Assembly (NCBI GenBank): GCA_020740775.1
Contig: JAHEWK010000001.1
Location: forward strand, 6,572,001-6,636,000
Origin: Ilyonectria destructans
Lineage: Eukaryota; Ascomycota; Sordariomycetes; Hypocreales; Nectriaceae
Reading direction: 5' to 3'
DNA length: 64,000 nucleotides
The notes under the pieces are model-generated. The model did no database searches and was not told the origin of the DNA. It saw only the letters and a program-made list of their open reading frames with translations. The position numbers were made by a program, and so were the translations under genes. Of the stretch, positions 23,239 through 34,947 are shown one piece after another (positions within the stretch are counted from its first letter, which is position 1; each line of letters opens with the position of its first letter).

Positions 23239-24678
23239 ATGAAACTGTCTTTGCTTGCACTTACTGCCGCGCAATTTGGTAGTTGCGTCAATGCCTCTCC
23301 TTCTTGCCATGATAAGCGGTCCGTAGAGGAGGTTGGAGAAGGGTACTGGGAAGAGGACGCACCGCCCTCCCTATACGCCCGAGCCAACCCCAAGGGAAAG
23401 AAATTCAAGCTCGAGCAGATCCAGAACAACGAATACCATGGCCTAGGCGTCCCAATGGAGATGGCCCGCGCGTTCGGAAAGTATCACAGGACGCCGCCGG
23501 CAGCTGTGCAACAAGCCGTCGAGGCCATGCAGGCACCAACCCCAAAGATCAAGGCCGCAAACAGTCAGTCTCGTTCCTAGCTTGTGTCGTTCACCTCTGA
23601 CCTCTATCCGACAGCTTCGGGTAAATTCGGCACCGCCCAGTCAATTCCGACAAAATACTACGACTCTCAATACGTGGTACCGGTCAACCTAGGCACCCCG
23701 CCCCAGTCGACATTGTTGAACCTAGATACTGGTTCCGCTGATCTGTGAGGATATTAGACCTCCTACAGCAACTCTCATCTAACCATATGCAGCTGGACCT
23801 TTACAGGCGAAACCCCCACGGCCATGGCGGTGGGCCATATCCTGTACCGCCCGCGCAAATCCACGACGAGCAAGGTGGTCAAAGGCGCCTCCTGGGGCCT
23901 GACGTACGGAGATGGCTCAGGGGCCAGTGGCAACGTCTACACTGACAAGGTGGCGATCGGTGACACGTTTGTCAATTCCCAGGCAGTTCAGTCTGCAACC
24001 AAAGTCTCGTCGTCGATTGCCGATGATACCTTTTCTTCTGGTATTATGGGCATGGCCTTTAGCTCTCTCAACAGCGTCCGTCCAACCCAGCAAAAGACGT
24101 ACTTTGAAAACCTCCAGAGCAGCCTCGCCCAGCCGATATTTACTGCCAATCTTCAAAAGGGGCTTCCGGGGACCTACAATTTTGGCTACATCGACAAGAC
24201 GGAATACACCGGCTCCATTTATTACAACCCAATTAATCCCAACAGCCCGTTCTGGCAGATTACGCTCACTGGCTACCAAGTTGGTGGAAACCCATACCAA
24301 AAGTTCAACTGGATATCCATTGTCGACACGGGGACCACGCTCCTCCTGGCCCCGACCGACATTGTCAACGCTTACTACGCCAAAGTCAAAGGCGCAAAGA
24401 TGGATCCGTTCATGGGAGTCATGGTATTCCCTTGCACGGCAAAGCTGCCCGACTTCTACTTTGGCCTCGGTCCGTACCGAGGAAAGATACCGGGTGCCTA
24501 CATGAGCTATGGACCGGTAGGCGGCGGCTCGTGTTATGGTGGACTCCAGACATCAAAAGGCATAGGTTTTGCGATCCTTGGTGACATTCTGCTGAAGGCT
24601 CAGTTTGTGGTGTTTAACATAAAAGCCAAGACGGTTGGCTTTGCAAACAAGAAGCCAGTGCCTCTAATTCCTTCATGA
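23239..24678 (+). CDS. Secreted pepsin-like aspartic protease (family A1)
   Basis: Three exons, 23239-23563, 23615-23744, 23793-24678, give 446 aa. The introns are 51 and 48 nt. Residues 1-20 (MKLSLLALTAAQFGSCVNAS) are a signal peptide. About 80 residues of propeptide follow, ending near KAANTSGKFGTAQ. The two catalytic aspartates are present as LDTGSADLWTF, where intron 2 splits the motif, and IVDTGTTLLLAP. LTYGDGSGASGNVY is the flap region and FAILGDILLKAQFVVF is the conserved C-terminal motif. Secreted acid proteases of this type digest external protein and often serve nutrition or host invasion. A TATA box and a short leader precede the gene. No GPI or membrane anchor is seen. Confidence 0.95.
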
Positions 24679-25202
24679 AGTATTAAAATTGAGTATAGAT
24701 TTAATTTAGTTAATTGTCATAAAATGTTCCTTGCCACTAGTGGTTACTTTTGTTGAATGCGCGGTCTAGACTCTTATTGTAGTTTACTTCCACAGATGGA
24801 CTGATAAAATCTCCAACCCTGTCTGAGGGATAAAAGGTGATGCCAAGTGATATTACAAATCCAAACGTGGGACCGGAGGAACTTGATCAATGGATTTCTC
24901 ATCAAGAGCCCCACGATGGCGGAGTTTATGGACATAAGGACGGTCTCACGACGATGGTCCAGGGTAACTCAGCGACGAAGGGCTTGGAGTGGCGGCGCAA
25001 AAGTGGTCTGCGGTTGAGCGCCACTCCAGATGTGACATCAGCGCATCCCCAACAGGTCGGATCGACACGGGGACGCGGGCATCCCCACAGCGCCCCATGG
25101 CCTGGCGGCGGGAGGAGATCCGACCTTGTTCCTAAGTGGTAAGACGGGAATGGTCAGAGTCGCAGGCTATTTGGCTATAATCCAGATGCTCGCCCGCGAG
25201 AA
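24679..25202. other. Intergenic region
   Basis: AT-rich 3' end of the protease gene followed by GC-rich sequence. No gene seen. A CTATAATCC sequence near 25175 might be a TATA-like element for the next gene. Confidence 0.5.
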
Positions 25203-26183
25203 ATGTCAGTTCAACCGCCGCTCAAACTCTCGTTTGCCAACCTGCAGGCTCTGGACCGACTGCACAACCCGGCGCAGAAAATGATCGACAGTGTCCTCGT
25301 TCTGGGCGCCGGCGAGCTGGGCCTCGGCATGCTCGAGGCGCTGGCTCGTCATCCCCGCCGCCATAACACCCGCATCTCCGTCTTGCTGAGACAGGCGACG
25401 CTGGACTCGGCCGCGCCGGAGAAGAAGAAGCTGACGCAGCGCATACGGGCGCTGGGTGTCGACTTTGAGGCCGCCGACGTCGTGGGCGCGTCCGTGTCGG
25501 ACCTGGCCGCCGTCTTCTCAAAATTCGACACCATCCTGTCATGCAACGGGATGGGCCTCCCAGCGGGAACGCAAGTCAAGCTCCTGGAGGCGGTGCTGGA
25601 GGCCAAGGTGAAGCGCTACTTTCCCTGGCAGTTTGGAATGGACTACGATGTGATTGGGGAGGGCAGTTCGCAGGACCTCTTTGACGAGCAGCTCGAGGTG
25701 CGGCGCGGCCTGCGGGCGCAGTCGCAGCTGGACTGGGTGATTGTGTCGACGGGCCTGTTCATGAGCTTCCTGTTCCTGCCCGAGTTTGGCGTCGTCGACC
25801 TGGAGGCGAGGACAGTGAGGGCGCTGGGGAGCTGGGACAACCGCATCACGCTGACGACACCGGGCGACATTGGGCGAGTGACGGCGGACGTGGTGCTGGA
25901 TCCGCAGGGCATCAAGAGTCAAGTGGCGTACACGGCCGGGGACACCATCTCATACGGCGAACTGGCCGACCTGTTGGATCAACACTTTCAGATCAAGTTC
26001 CGGCGCGAGCTGTGGGATGCGGCCGAGCTGCGGCGGCAGATGGACGAGGACCCCAATACCATGGTCAAGTACCGGGATACGTTTGCGCAGGGCCGGGGCG
26101 TGGCGTGGGACAAGGACTCGACGGTGAATTTCCAGCGGGGGATTGGAATGACGGATGTGAAGACGTACCTGGAGGGGTTGTAG
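25203..26183 (+). CDS. NmrA / isoflavone-reductase-like NAD(P)-binding protein
   Basis: Single exon, 326 aa. After a short leader, a Rossmann fold begins at about residue 30 (VLVLGAGELGLGMLEAL). The nucleotide-specificity region (VLLRQATLDS), FDTILSCNGMG and VKRYFPWQFGMDYD are typical of fungal NmrA/isoflavone-reductase-like oxidoreductases. An internal ATG at residue 27 could also be the start, because the Rossmann fold begins right after it. Members reduce small aromatic or secondary-metabolite substrates or act as redox sensors; the substrate here is unknown. The gene is GC-rich, with no introns. Neighbours give no pathway hint. Confidence 0.85.
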   Translation: MSVQPPLKLSFANLQALDRLHNPAQKMIDSVLVLGAGELGLGMLEALARHPRRHNTRISVLLRQATLDSAAPEKKKLTQRIRALGVDFEAADVVGASVSDLAAVFSKFDTILSCNGMGLPAGTQVKLLEAVLEAKVKRYFPWQFGMDYDVIGEGSSQDLFDEQLEVRRGLRAQSQLDWVIVSTGLFMSFLFLPEFGVVDLEARTVRALGSWDNRITLTTPGDIGRVTADVVLDPQGIKSQVAYTAGDTISYGELADLLDQHFQIKFRRELWDAAELRRQMDEDPNTMVKYRDTFAQGRGVAWDKDSTVNFQRGIGMTDVKTYLEGL

Positions 26184-28394
26184 TTGAGGCTGGGAGGATG
26201 AGAGCGTAGGAAGGGAAGGGGAACAAGCAGGAGAGGCGTAGGATGTGTGGGGAGACTGGATGGTGCCTGGGAGGATTAGGCGGGATCGGAAAAGATGGAA
26301 AATAACCATCAGGATTAACAAGTGTATGACGAATTGACCATGATCATTGATGATGCTTGGATGTCAAGGCACGGCACGGCACACGTTTGGGGCGGGCGGG
26401 TGTGGCTCGTTGGTTGGCTATATCTGCATACCCGTCCATCCTTGGCTGAGTCAGTGGTGTGAATGAGAGCATGAACGCCGACGCGTGTGATGTACATCAC
26501 GGGCGAATGGACGGGATTCTTGCCACGGGGGTGCATGAATTGAATGGAGCCTGGCTCTAAAGTCTCTGCCAGGCGACAAGTCACAGTCACAGTCGCATCC
26601 ATCCACTTGAGGCCCTCCCCGAACGGGAGCTGTCCGGGCGTCCGAGTGGGCGAGACGGTGCCGGGCCTTATCGGGATGTGCGGATGGAGCACGAGGGCCC
26701 GTATCAGCCAGCCTCTGGCCGTATCAGTATCCGCCCGGCTGCCGGAGGTCACAGGTGGGCGATTCGTGTGTTTGATAAGAGATGTCTCCCGATGTGGAAG
26801 TTGCATCCAATGCGTAAGTTACTTTGGATGTGATGGAGGACGACTAAGTTATCGTCTTGGCGGATCGAGATCATGGGAACGTGTGGGAGGCACACGCTCA
26901 ATGGATGTCCCAAACGGAGGATCCTGAATGGAGAGGTAATCTTCCAAGGCATGACATGAAACTGGATGCCTCAGGAAATAGCAAGCAAAGCAAAGCAAAG
27001 CAAGGAACAAGCCCCAGCAAACGCCTTGTTGACTCCCATTTCCAACCAGCGCGCTGGAGTGACTCCCGCACTGCCCGGCATGACTCCTCCGGGGGCGGAG
27101 CTGAGCCGAGCTGACAATTTCAAAGCCCAGGCTCTGAAGCGCCCATAGCCGTGCACCCCCGGAGGCCTTGTCCCCCTCCCCGAAAGTGCAGAAGCTGGTG
27201 GGCCGCGCAGGCAGATTCAGGGCACAGGGTTGATCCCCCAGGCTGTGACGTCCCCTAAAACGCCCTAAAGCCGGGGGGCCGCCTGGAAATGCACCCCGGG
27301 GCTGGTGGATGACGACACCCACTTTTGTCTTATCGTCATCGCGTAGTGGGAGAGTTGGCGCGTGGACGGTAATCTGGAGGCGACCCCCAACTGCACCGGC
27401 CAATCACGGCGTCAACATCGATGCCGTCACATGGCCGCTGATTGATGATGGATGGCTTGCAGCCTGCTACATTACAATACCGGTTCCGAGCGCCTGGGCG
27501 GCGTGGATCGCCTTGAGTTCCCGGTATAGCACATGTACACGGCCCGTGGCAAGGCGCAACAAAGCACCCTGCAGCCACCGCGACGAGGCGTCCCCGGAGT
27601 TCAACGCATCATGCGCCCTGTTTTGACTGCCAGGCACGCGAACCGAGCTGGGCTTATCGCCGTATCAGAGACCAACCGGCCCCCGCGTGGACTGGACGAG
27701 CGTGTGAGCGTCGTCTCATGTCGCCATGATGGAAACCGACTAAGCTAGGCTGGAGATGGTGCCAACCAGCTATCGGTGCCAGGCTGCGCCACTTGCACCT
27801 CTGCCTTTCTTCTAGGCCTCTGCTAGTCCCTAGGCTTACAGGAGTTCCCGTTGTTGCCCGGGTCGACATAGAGTCAGTGAAATGATGGTGACTCACGACA
27901 TGGCTGGGCAACCAACCCAGTCAGTCTGTACCATGGACTGGACTAGACTGGACTGTGCCGTCTGGGTAAAGGCTCCAATGGGCGCCTGGCAGCCACAAAC
28001 CACTATTCCGGCCTTGGAGGGGACGAGACCCTTGCACCCGTTGACACCATCTTGGTGCAGATGACTCCCTCGGCCGCTCGCCCAATCACCAGAACCGCCC
28101 GTCGTCGTGATATAATGCTTGCCTCCCCGGCGATTGTTCCAGATGCCTCCCCCATCTTCCAACCCTCTGACACCAGCGCCCCAGTCCTACGCCCTTTAGC
28201 GGCGAGCACGCAACTTCTTCTCCTACTTGAGACAGCCCCAGGCCCACAGCCTCGCAGGCTTCCACCACCGACTTACAGGGCGCTCCAAGTTACGCCATCG
28301 CTGACGCCCTTTGACAACAACACGCGCCATCGACAACCTCACCTCGTCCCCCCAGCCCATTCCATTTATAAGAGATAATCCCATCTCCTTCATC
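26184..28394. other. Intergenic region of 2.2 kb
   Basis: No supportable gene. Minus-strand open frame 26849-27403 (184 codons) has no motif and biased low-complexity composition. A pentanucleotide AGCAA/AGCAAA microsatellite lies at about 26979-27005. The segment near 28050-28394 is open in the frame of the next gene's leader, but has no ATG in frame before 28395. Confidence 0.5.
26979..27005. repeat. AGCAA-type short tandem repeat
   Basis: GCAAGCAAAGCAAAGCAAAG run, four to five units of 4-5 bp, in intergenic DNA. Confidence 0.85.
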
Positions 28395-29420
28395 ATGGAT
28401 ATCGACACTCTTCCCACCAGTTCTGGAGTCCTTCCCGTCTCCCTCACCCAGCACAAACACTTCCCAGTGGACGGCGGCTTTGCAAAGCCTCACGCCCATC
28501 GTTCGCGCCACTATCTCGTCCGCGCTGCCGCCAAGCGGTACGCCCACGGTTCCGGCCGCTACCTCTGCAAGGACCTCGGACTCGTCTGTCCCAACCGTAT
28601 CGGAGGTGAATCGCAGTGTTCTCGCTGCGGCGACTCCAACCCTGTGACCCGACGGGTCCGTCTAGAGACAGACCTCCGCGCCAACGGTGTCTTTGCTGCC
28701 GCTTCCGCCCTGCGAGAGCGCACGCCGCGGACTCGCACCCGATGGTCTAACGACAAGTCCGAGGGCTGCGACCTCGCCCGCAGCGCCGTGCCTCTACCCA
28801 GCGACCGCTATCGCCTCGTGCGGACGCCCTCCCTCGAGCGGGAGGACGCCTTCCGCGATGCCGCCACTGCCAAGCGTCTCCGACGCAACCCCCCCGTGAA
28901 CGAGGACGCCGACGTGGCCGAGCTCTACCGCATGGGCCTGCTCTACGACGACGAGCAGGACCGCGGCGAGGGCTTCGACCTCAACAGCATCGAGCACCAG
29001 GAGCCCGTCTATTCCGTCCGCCCCGCCAAGCGGTCGCGCAGGAACAAGGCGAGCGGCTGGGACGACCTGGACCAGCTGCACCTGAACCTCTCCTTCACCG
29101 ACCTGGGCGGCGACCAGAACATCGCCCAGTTCTTGTCTTCTACGGATTCTGACCCTTCAGACGACGGCTCGCTGCAGCCGTCGTCGACTCGCACCTCGCG
29201 CATCTTTGCGCCCCTCCGCGTCATCTACGAGCTCGACGGCTCGCAGCCTGACATTGACGTCGACACGTCACAGCCGCCCGATTTGATTACCGATATTCTT
29301 TCCGATTACGATTGCTTTTCCGACAGCGATCTCGACGACCTCCCCTCTCAGCGGGAGGTCCGAGACAGTGCAGCCGCCCCGGCCTCCGAAGCCTGGGTCG
29401 TGCTAGGTGACGACTCGTAA
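28395..29420 (+). CDS. Conserved-looking hypothetical protein with a four-Cys motif
   Basis: Single exon, 341 aa from the ATG at 28395 (ATCATGGATATC). The frame is open further upstream, but only from a TTG. Residues 50-80 carry CKDLGLVCPN and CSRCGD, that is C-X6-C, then a gap of about 10 residues and C-X2-C, which could bind zinc. Two basic clusters (AKRLRRNPP and AKRSRRNKA) could be nuclear signals. The C-terminal third is acidic and Ser/Asp-rich (DILSDYDCFSDSDLDDLPS). Codon composition is strongly GC-ending, like the neighbouring real genes. No family was recognised. A nuclear protein is a guess from composition. Confidence 0.72.
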   Translation: MDIDTLPTSSGVLPVSLTQHKHFPVDGGFAKPHAHRSRHYLVRAAAKRYAHGSGRYLCKDLGLVCPNRIGGESQCSRCGDSNPVTRRVRLETDLRANGVFAAASALRERTPRTRTRWSNDKSEGCDLARSAVPLPSDRYRLVRTPSLEREDAFRDAATAKRLRRNPPVNEDADVAELYRMGLLYDDEQDRGEGFDLNSIEHQEPVYSVRPAKRSRRNKASGWDDLDQLHLNLSFTDLGGDQNIAQFLSSTDSDPSDDGSLQPSSTRTSRIFAPLRVIYELDGSQPDIDVDTSQPPDLITDILSDYDCFSDSDLDDLPSQREVRDSAAAPASEAWVVLGDDS

Positions 29421-30194
29421 CAGGTCCGCCTCAGAACTTCCCCCCGTGCCCCGTCGGGGTTCTGAGCATTGCAACCGGTGGGAGAGCCCCGCCGCGGACT
29501 GGTCCTCACAAACCTAGCCTTCCCGGGAGTCGCGAGTGCTCCGAGGTGAAAAGGGTGGAGTGGATGGATGGATGGGATGGCCGAAGGCGTGATCTGCCCG
29601 CTGGAGCTCGCGGTTGTGGCCGCTTGAGCATCGCGGGTGGAGGCATCCTTGCGGACCACCTAACTGTATCATTGTGTACAGAACGCGTCCATTGACGGAC
29701 CCGCTTGCATAGTCTTGTATAGAGTGTTGTCATTTCTTGTACTTGTTCGCTGGCTAGCCGAGCGCATTGAACTCAAATATCTACAATAACACGATCATTA
29801 TTATCCGTGTCAAACTCGATTTAATCAATTGTTCATTCTTGAAATAAAAAAGGTGTCATGATCTGAATACCCTGAGAGATTCCTTACCAGTCGTAGTATT
29901 AATTCTTCGACCTACATAAGTGACCCTTTTGGCCTCACTAAGTTACCCAAGTAGGCAACATGCCCATAATGTCTCCGAGTGCCCCACCCCGCGTCCGGGC
30001 CAGTGGGTCAATGTCTCCGGCCGGAGATTTTCAGACTCTGGAAAAGAATATAAGCTCACGATCGTAACGACACAGAGCCTCATGGTTATGCTTCATCCTA
30101 CACCTATACAACGTCTTTCGTCCATCATCATCTAGAACATCATTCTCTTATTCCACAAAAAAGCTTCCAAAAACACTGCACCACCTAGAACAGG
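29421..30194. other. Intergenic region
   Basis: No gene seen. A TGGATGGATGGATGG short repeat lies near 29560. The right half is AT-richer and would hold the promoter of the flavoprotein gene. Confidence 0.5.
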
Positions 30195-31200
30195 ATGTCG
30201 GCGAGGCTCTACGACGTTCTCATCATCGGTGGCGGCCCTGCTGGCCTGGCCATCGCTACCGGCCTTGCCCGCCAGCTGTACACTGCCGTCGTTCTCGACT
30301 CCGGATCGTATCGGAATGCGCGAGCAACGCACATGCACAACGTCCTGGGGTTCGACCACGTGGACCCGGCCGAGTTCCGGGCCAAGGCCAAGGCTGACCT
30401 GCTGGAGCGCTACGAGACCATCGACTTCAAGTCTGCGACCGTCGAGTCGGTCCGGAAACTGGACACGGGCGTGTTCGAGGCCGTTGATAGCAAAGGCACT
30501 GTGTACCAGGGTAAGAAGCTGGGCTTGGGAACGGGCATCTGGGATGTGATGGAGGATCAACCCGAAGGGTATGAGGAGTGCTGGGGGCATGGCATGTGAG
30601 TGACACCATTTCGGCCGATTATATTCCCTGATTCTAATATTACACAGATTCCATTGTCTCTTCTGCCACGGCTTTGAAGAGCGTGGTGCCGAGTCAGCTG
30701 GCGTTCTTGCTGGAGGCTTCCTGAACGCACCCGAAATGCTCCTCCATGTCACCCCGATGGCCAAGCGCCTCGCAAAGAGTGTCACCGTTTACACCAACGA
30801 CAACGAGAAGCTGCACGCCGGTGTACAAGGAAAGCTTCACAGCACCAAGATAAACTTTGACAACCGCAAGATTACCCGCTTCCAGCTCAAGGACGGCGGC
30901 CCAGAGGTGACGATTCACTTCGAGGACGGCACAACCAAGACGGAAGGGTTCATCGCTAATCACCCTAGTATCGCACAGAAGGCGCCATTCATCGAAGAGC
31001 TGGGCCTGGAGTGCTTGCCGTCGGGAGACATCAAAGTCAACGATCCGTTTGGGGAGACCAGTGTGCAGGGGTGCTTTGCCGCCGGGGACGCGGCCACAAT
31101 GAAGAGGGCGGTCGTGCAAGCCCAGGCCATGGGGGCCTTTGTGGCGGCGGGGATTGCGACCCAGTTGCAGATGGAGTTGGATGCCAAGGATGAGTTGTAA
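30195..31200 (+). CDS. Thioredoxin-reductase-like FAD-dependent disulfide oxidoreductase
   Basis: Two exons, 30195-30595 and 30648-31200, give 317 aa. The intron (52 nt) splits GHG-IFHC. The N-terminal FAD-binding GIGGGPAGLA-type motif is VLIIGGGPAGLAIATGLAR. The redox-active CxxC is in HCLFCHGFEERGAES. The second nucleotide-binding region and the C-terminal GCFAAGDAATMKRAVVQA FAD motif are intact. The CLFCHG form is shared with fungal thioredoxin-reductase-like oxidases such as GliT of dithiol-containing metabolites, as well as with general fungal oxidoreductases. The length fits the family (about 310-335). The gene ends 37 bp from the convergent metallo-beta-lactamase-like gene. Substrate unknown; no NRPS or PKS is nearby. 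Confidence 0.9.
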
Positions 31201-31237
31201 AGGATGATGTGTGGGGATAGCATGCCGACGATAGGTG

Positions 31238-32275
31238 TTAATTCAACATAATGGCTTCTCCGGATCCGAGTTCCACGAAAGTATATGACGGGGTAGCTTC
31301 AGAATTTGCCAGTCGAGACTCTGCGTGCGCCACGGCTTCCTTCAAGGTATACTGCGTTCTCTGGAGAAACGGGGCAATCAATCCACCTCCAGTTTTGACT
31401 TCGTCGTGCGTAGCAACCCAATACTTGGCACCACTCGCAGCTACAGCGCGGATCCCGTTGAGCGCCCCTAGGTTGAGTTGCTTCACCATCCATAGCCGCA
31501 CGTCGTGCATTCCATGGAGGAGCGCTAGGGTCTCAAGGCCACATTTCCTGACCATCGAGAGGTCTTGGCAGTTGATGCCGTGTGGGGAGTAGATGATGGC
31601 CTCGGCTCGTGAGTCAGGTAGCTCAGGACTGGGGTGGATTGTGACGAGGATGGCAGAGTGATAGTATAGGGCGTTCCCCGGCGATGTGATTCGGCCTATT
31701 CCAACCCAGCTGGGGAGCACATCTGCACAGAGCTGTGCCCATTTCTCGCCTTCTTTTAAATCTTGTGCCGTTAGTACGTACGTGAAATGCCCCCAGCTGC
31801 GGATTAGGTCGGCAGCCGCATCGGATGCAAGGACCGGGGTATCCCTAGGAAGCTCCTCAAGTGTGGCTTTGTGACAGTGATCCGTAAACTCGTGCGAGAT
31901 GACTACCGCATCAATAAACGACACCGAAGTCTCTGAGCTTCGGTTAGTCGGGCCCCCTTCGACCTCGCGCAAAGCGGTGTTCAGGTCCGCTACGGTGGCG
32001 ACGCTCGGCGGGACGGCGTGCCATTGCGTGCTGAACCACCAGGCCACATCGCTTTGCGGTCCTTGAAGCCACGGGTCGAGCACGATGTTAAAATGAGTAC
32101 GACCGGCTGGAGGTGTTACTGCGGTGGGATAAGGGAGCTGGATCAGCCAGGTGGTGTCCGCGTTGAGATGAATTAGAAGCGGCCGATGACCCGAGTGGAG
32201 GACTCGCGACCACTCTTCCAAGTTGGAAATGTGGACAGACGGCGGGCATGATTGAGAGCCTGTAGCAGAATCCAT
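31238..32275 (-). CDS. Metallo-beta-lactamase-like protein with a degenerate metal site
   Basis: 345 aa from the ATG at 32275. The same frame is open to an upstream ATG at 32593, which would add 106 residues of unconserved-looking sequence. I prefer the shorter form because the recognisable fold starts at NLEEWSRVLHSGHRP. The metallo-beta-lactamase HxHxDH box appears as HEFTDH, so the second His is Phe. Later motifs of the fungal subfamily are present: SWVGIGRITSP, YSPHGI and WVATHDEVKTGGGL. Function unknown. With one canonical ligand missing, hydrolase activity is uncertain. It is tail-to-tail with the thioredoxin-reductase-like gene. Confidence 0.72.
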   Translation of the reverse strand: MDSATGSQSCPPSVHISNLEEWSRVLHSGHRPLLIHLNADTTWLIQLPYPTAVTPPAGRTHFNIVLDPWLQGPQSDVAWWFSTQWHAVPPSVATVADLNTALREVEGGPTNRSSETSVSFIDAVVISHEFTDHCHKATLEELPRDTPVLASDAAADLIRSWGHFTYVLTAQDLKEGEKWAQLCADVLPSWVGIGRITSPGNALYYHSAILVTIHPSPELPDSRAEAIIYSPHGINCQDLSMVRKCGLETLALLHGMHDVRLWMVKQLNLGALNGIRAVAASGAKYWVATHDEVKTGGGLIAPFLQRTQYTLKEAVAHAESRLANSEATPSYTFVELGSGEAIMLN

Positions 32276-33722
32276 CGTCTGGAAGTGGGTGATCAGAGGT
32301 TTACAGCTTGGCAGCAACTTTGATTGAATGTTTGGTAACCGCTTCTGGTGTGACGTTGATGGAAAGGCGGACATTTCCTTCTTGGCATTGTCCTCGTGAT
32401 GTTGAGATGTGGGGAAGAGGGGAAGTGTTTCCTCTTGTGATTTGGAATCATGTCTCACCTCGGGGGAAGGTTTCGATATCTCAAACTTGGCCCCAGCTTC
32501 GATCTCTCTCACAGGCTTGTATATCTTCGGGAATAGAGAGGTCATGGCCGTGAATGACCTGATGCACGTCCTAGCTCCGGGCCGCAAGCGCATCGCAATA
32601 TCCTCTCACAGCGCTCATGTGCCCGAATCAAAGTGTTGTGCTCTCTAAGATAACTCCCAGATATTAGATGGGATCACCATATGCCTGCAGCGATCTGCGG
32701 ACAAAGGGGTACCTAAACAACGCGCGAAACTAATTTTCCGTGATCGTCCCTCCCCAGGCACTAGATACAAACCCTTGTGGTCGCCAAAACAACAACCGTC
32801 AACATCGCGATACTAGATCTACTCCCGAAACCTCCTTTAACGAACGTGATGGAAGATAAACGACGAGCCTGTATTGGCAAGCCGTGGACTAATAAAAACC
32901 TTCATCATACGGACACTGGCTCGGCCGACGCCAATTCCATCGGCCAGTATCCATCACGGTCTTCGGCCCACCCCAGATTAGCCATTGACGACCAAATTGA
33001 CGAGAAATAAACCCTTGCTACCACCGCTCATCGCGACTTGGACTTTTTTTACTCTGTCCTAAAGCACCGAAGCGGGAAGATCTTCAGATGGCACGGGCAG
33101 CTAACCACGGGATTGTCTCTGCCGAGAGTAGATCTCAATTAGAGAAGCGGGCGCTAGATGCACATTTCTTTTTCTCCGTTGGTTCCTGTCAATCAAACCC
33201 GGTCTTCCCTGGTGGAATCCCCTCTTGTCTCACATTCCACCGTCCTGGTGACATGGCAGTTGCACATGGGGCCGCTTGGGTGCATTTGTTTGATCACGCT
33301 GCGTAGGCCTATCCTGGATCTGGCCAAGGACCGTGACGGAGGTGCGGCTTGGGCTGCATCTCACTTCCGTGACGGCCGGCCGTCATGTATTTGTCACACA
33401 TAATCTTTTCAATCGATCGGAGCTATCATCGGCTTTGGAGAGATCCTCAAATCGCCTCCAAGACAGGCAAGGCGGCATCGTCGCCTGCTTCTGGTGCCCT
33501 GGTTTTAGCGACTAGGCGTGAGCATTTGCATCCCTGCAGAGCAAACATCCGCAAGCACAGGTGAGACCCCAATTTCCAATGGCTGCCACCACGAGAGGGG
33601 AAGACTTGCGTTGGGTATAAGACGGTTCAGGTCGCTGTTGGTGTTGTGGCTTGGAGAATTGAACCACCACCCACGCTCTTTACACTCGCTCCTTATTTTC
33701 GTTTCATTTCGAAACCGCCACC
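32276..33722. promoter_or_regulatory. Divergent intergenic region
   Basis: About 1.4 kb between divergent starts (shorter if the upstream ATG at 32593 is used). No gene seen; short open frames only. Confidence 0.45.
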
Positions 33723-34947
33723 ATGTTTAAGCTTGTGGCTTTACTCAGCCTCCTCGCCGTCGGTTCGGCGAGGAAGTGCAAGGATATCATGGTCCCTGTT
33801 TCGTTGTCTGCTGAAAACGCCGTATTTGACATTGAAGCGCCTGTGAGCAAGATCGACGTCACATCACTCTTCTTGAACATGGCTCAGCAGGGGCGGGATT
33901 TCGCCACGCTCAAGCAGACTGGAGTACGTTACTGTCTTATAATTGTATTCACCTTGATGGCTAATAAGCTCTAGGTCAAGAAGATTTCTGGTAACTACAA
34001 ACTTGCGGCAACCTACTGCGAGCCCGACAATGGACCCGGTAAAGAGCTGCAAATCATGACCCATGGCGTTGGGTTCGACCGCCGATACTGGGACTTTCCT
34101 CACAACAACTACAACTACAGCTATGTTGAGAAGGCGGTTGACCAGCATGGATATTCCACTCTCACCTGGGACCGATTGGGCATCGGGGCTTCGTCGAAGG
34201 GCCACCCCATCGATGAGATTCAAGTGTTCCTGGAACTTGCTGCTCTCCGTGAGTTGACGAGAAAAGCGACTAGCGGGGAAATCGCTGGAGCTCACACTAC
34301 ATTTGACCGGGTTATACACATTGGCCACTCGTTTGGATCCGTCATGACCTATGCGCTGGCAAACATGTACCCCGAAATGACCGACGCCATCGTCCTGACT
34401 GGATTTTCTCACATCTTCTCATTCATCCCTCAATTCCTCCTCGGAAACAACTATATCCCCGTTAAGGACTCGCCTCTACTGGCTGGCCAGTATCCGGAAG
34501 GCTATGTTGTGTCTGCTTCCACGACGAGCATGTACATCAACTTCTTCTCCGACGGGGACTTCGACCCTGTGATGCTGACCCTTTCCTACTTGATGGGGCA
34601 GCCTGCTGCTCCGGCCGAACTGCTCACCGTGGGCGCGCCCGTCACGGTCAAGAGCGCCTACACCGGCCCCGTGCTGGTCATTACCGGCGGTGAGTGCGGC
34701 CTTGATATTCTGGGAAATTTGATGCTGATGATTGACAGAGCGCGACCTCCCCTTTTGCGGAAGTGACTGCTATGCGACCGCCGGCGTTGACAAGGACCTC
34801 CCGTCTCTGCTTCATGCCTCTAAGGAGTACTTCCCTCATGCATCCCGGTTCAATGCTACTGTTGTGCCTGGCGCGGGCCATGGATTGAACTACGGGTACT
34901 CGCACACTTTCACTTTTAATTCCATCCTCGATTTTCTTTCCGAATAA
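33723..34947 (+). CDS. Secreted alpha/beta-hydrolase
   Basis: Three exons, 33723-33923, 33975-34689, 34739-34947, give 374 aa. The introns are 51 and 49 nt. Residues 1-17 (MFKLVALLSLLAVGSAR) are a signal peptide. The alpha/beta-hydrolase core shows the oxyanion segment MTHGVGFDRRYWD, the nucleophile elbow GHSFGS with catalytic Ser, and the C-terminal GAGHGLNYG with catalytic His. SHTFTFNSILDFLSE closes the fold. Two Cys in FCGSDCYA and two near the N-terminus (RKC, YCEP) may form disulfides. The substrate is unknown; esterase or lipase-like. The gene has well-formed splice sites and a short AT-rich 3' region. Confidence 0.92.

Noticed and set aside
26849..27403. 184-codon minus-strand frame
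   Set aside because: No motif, low-complexity composition and no exon support; treated as chance.
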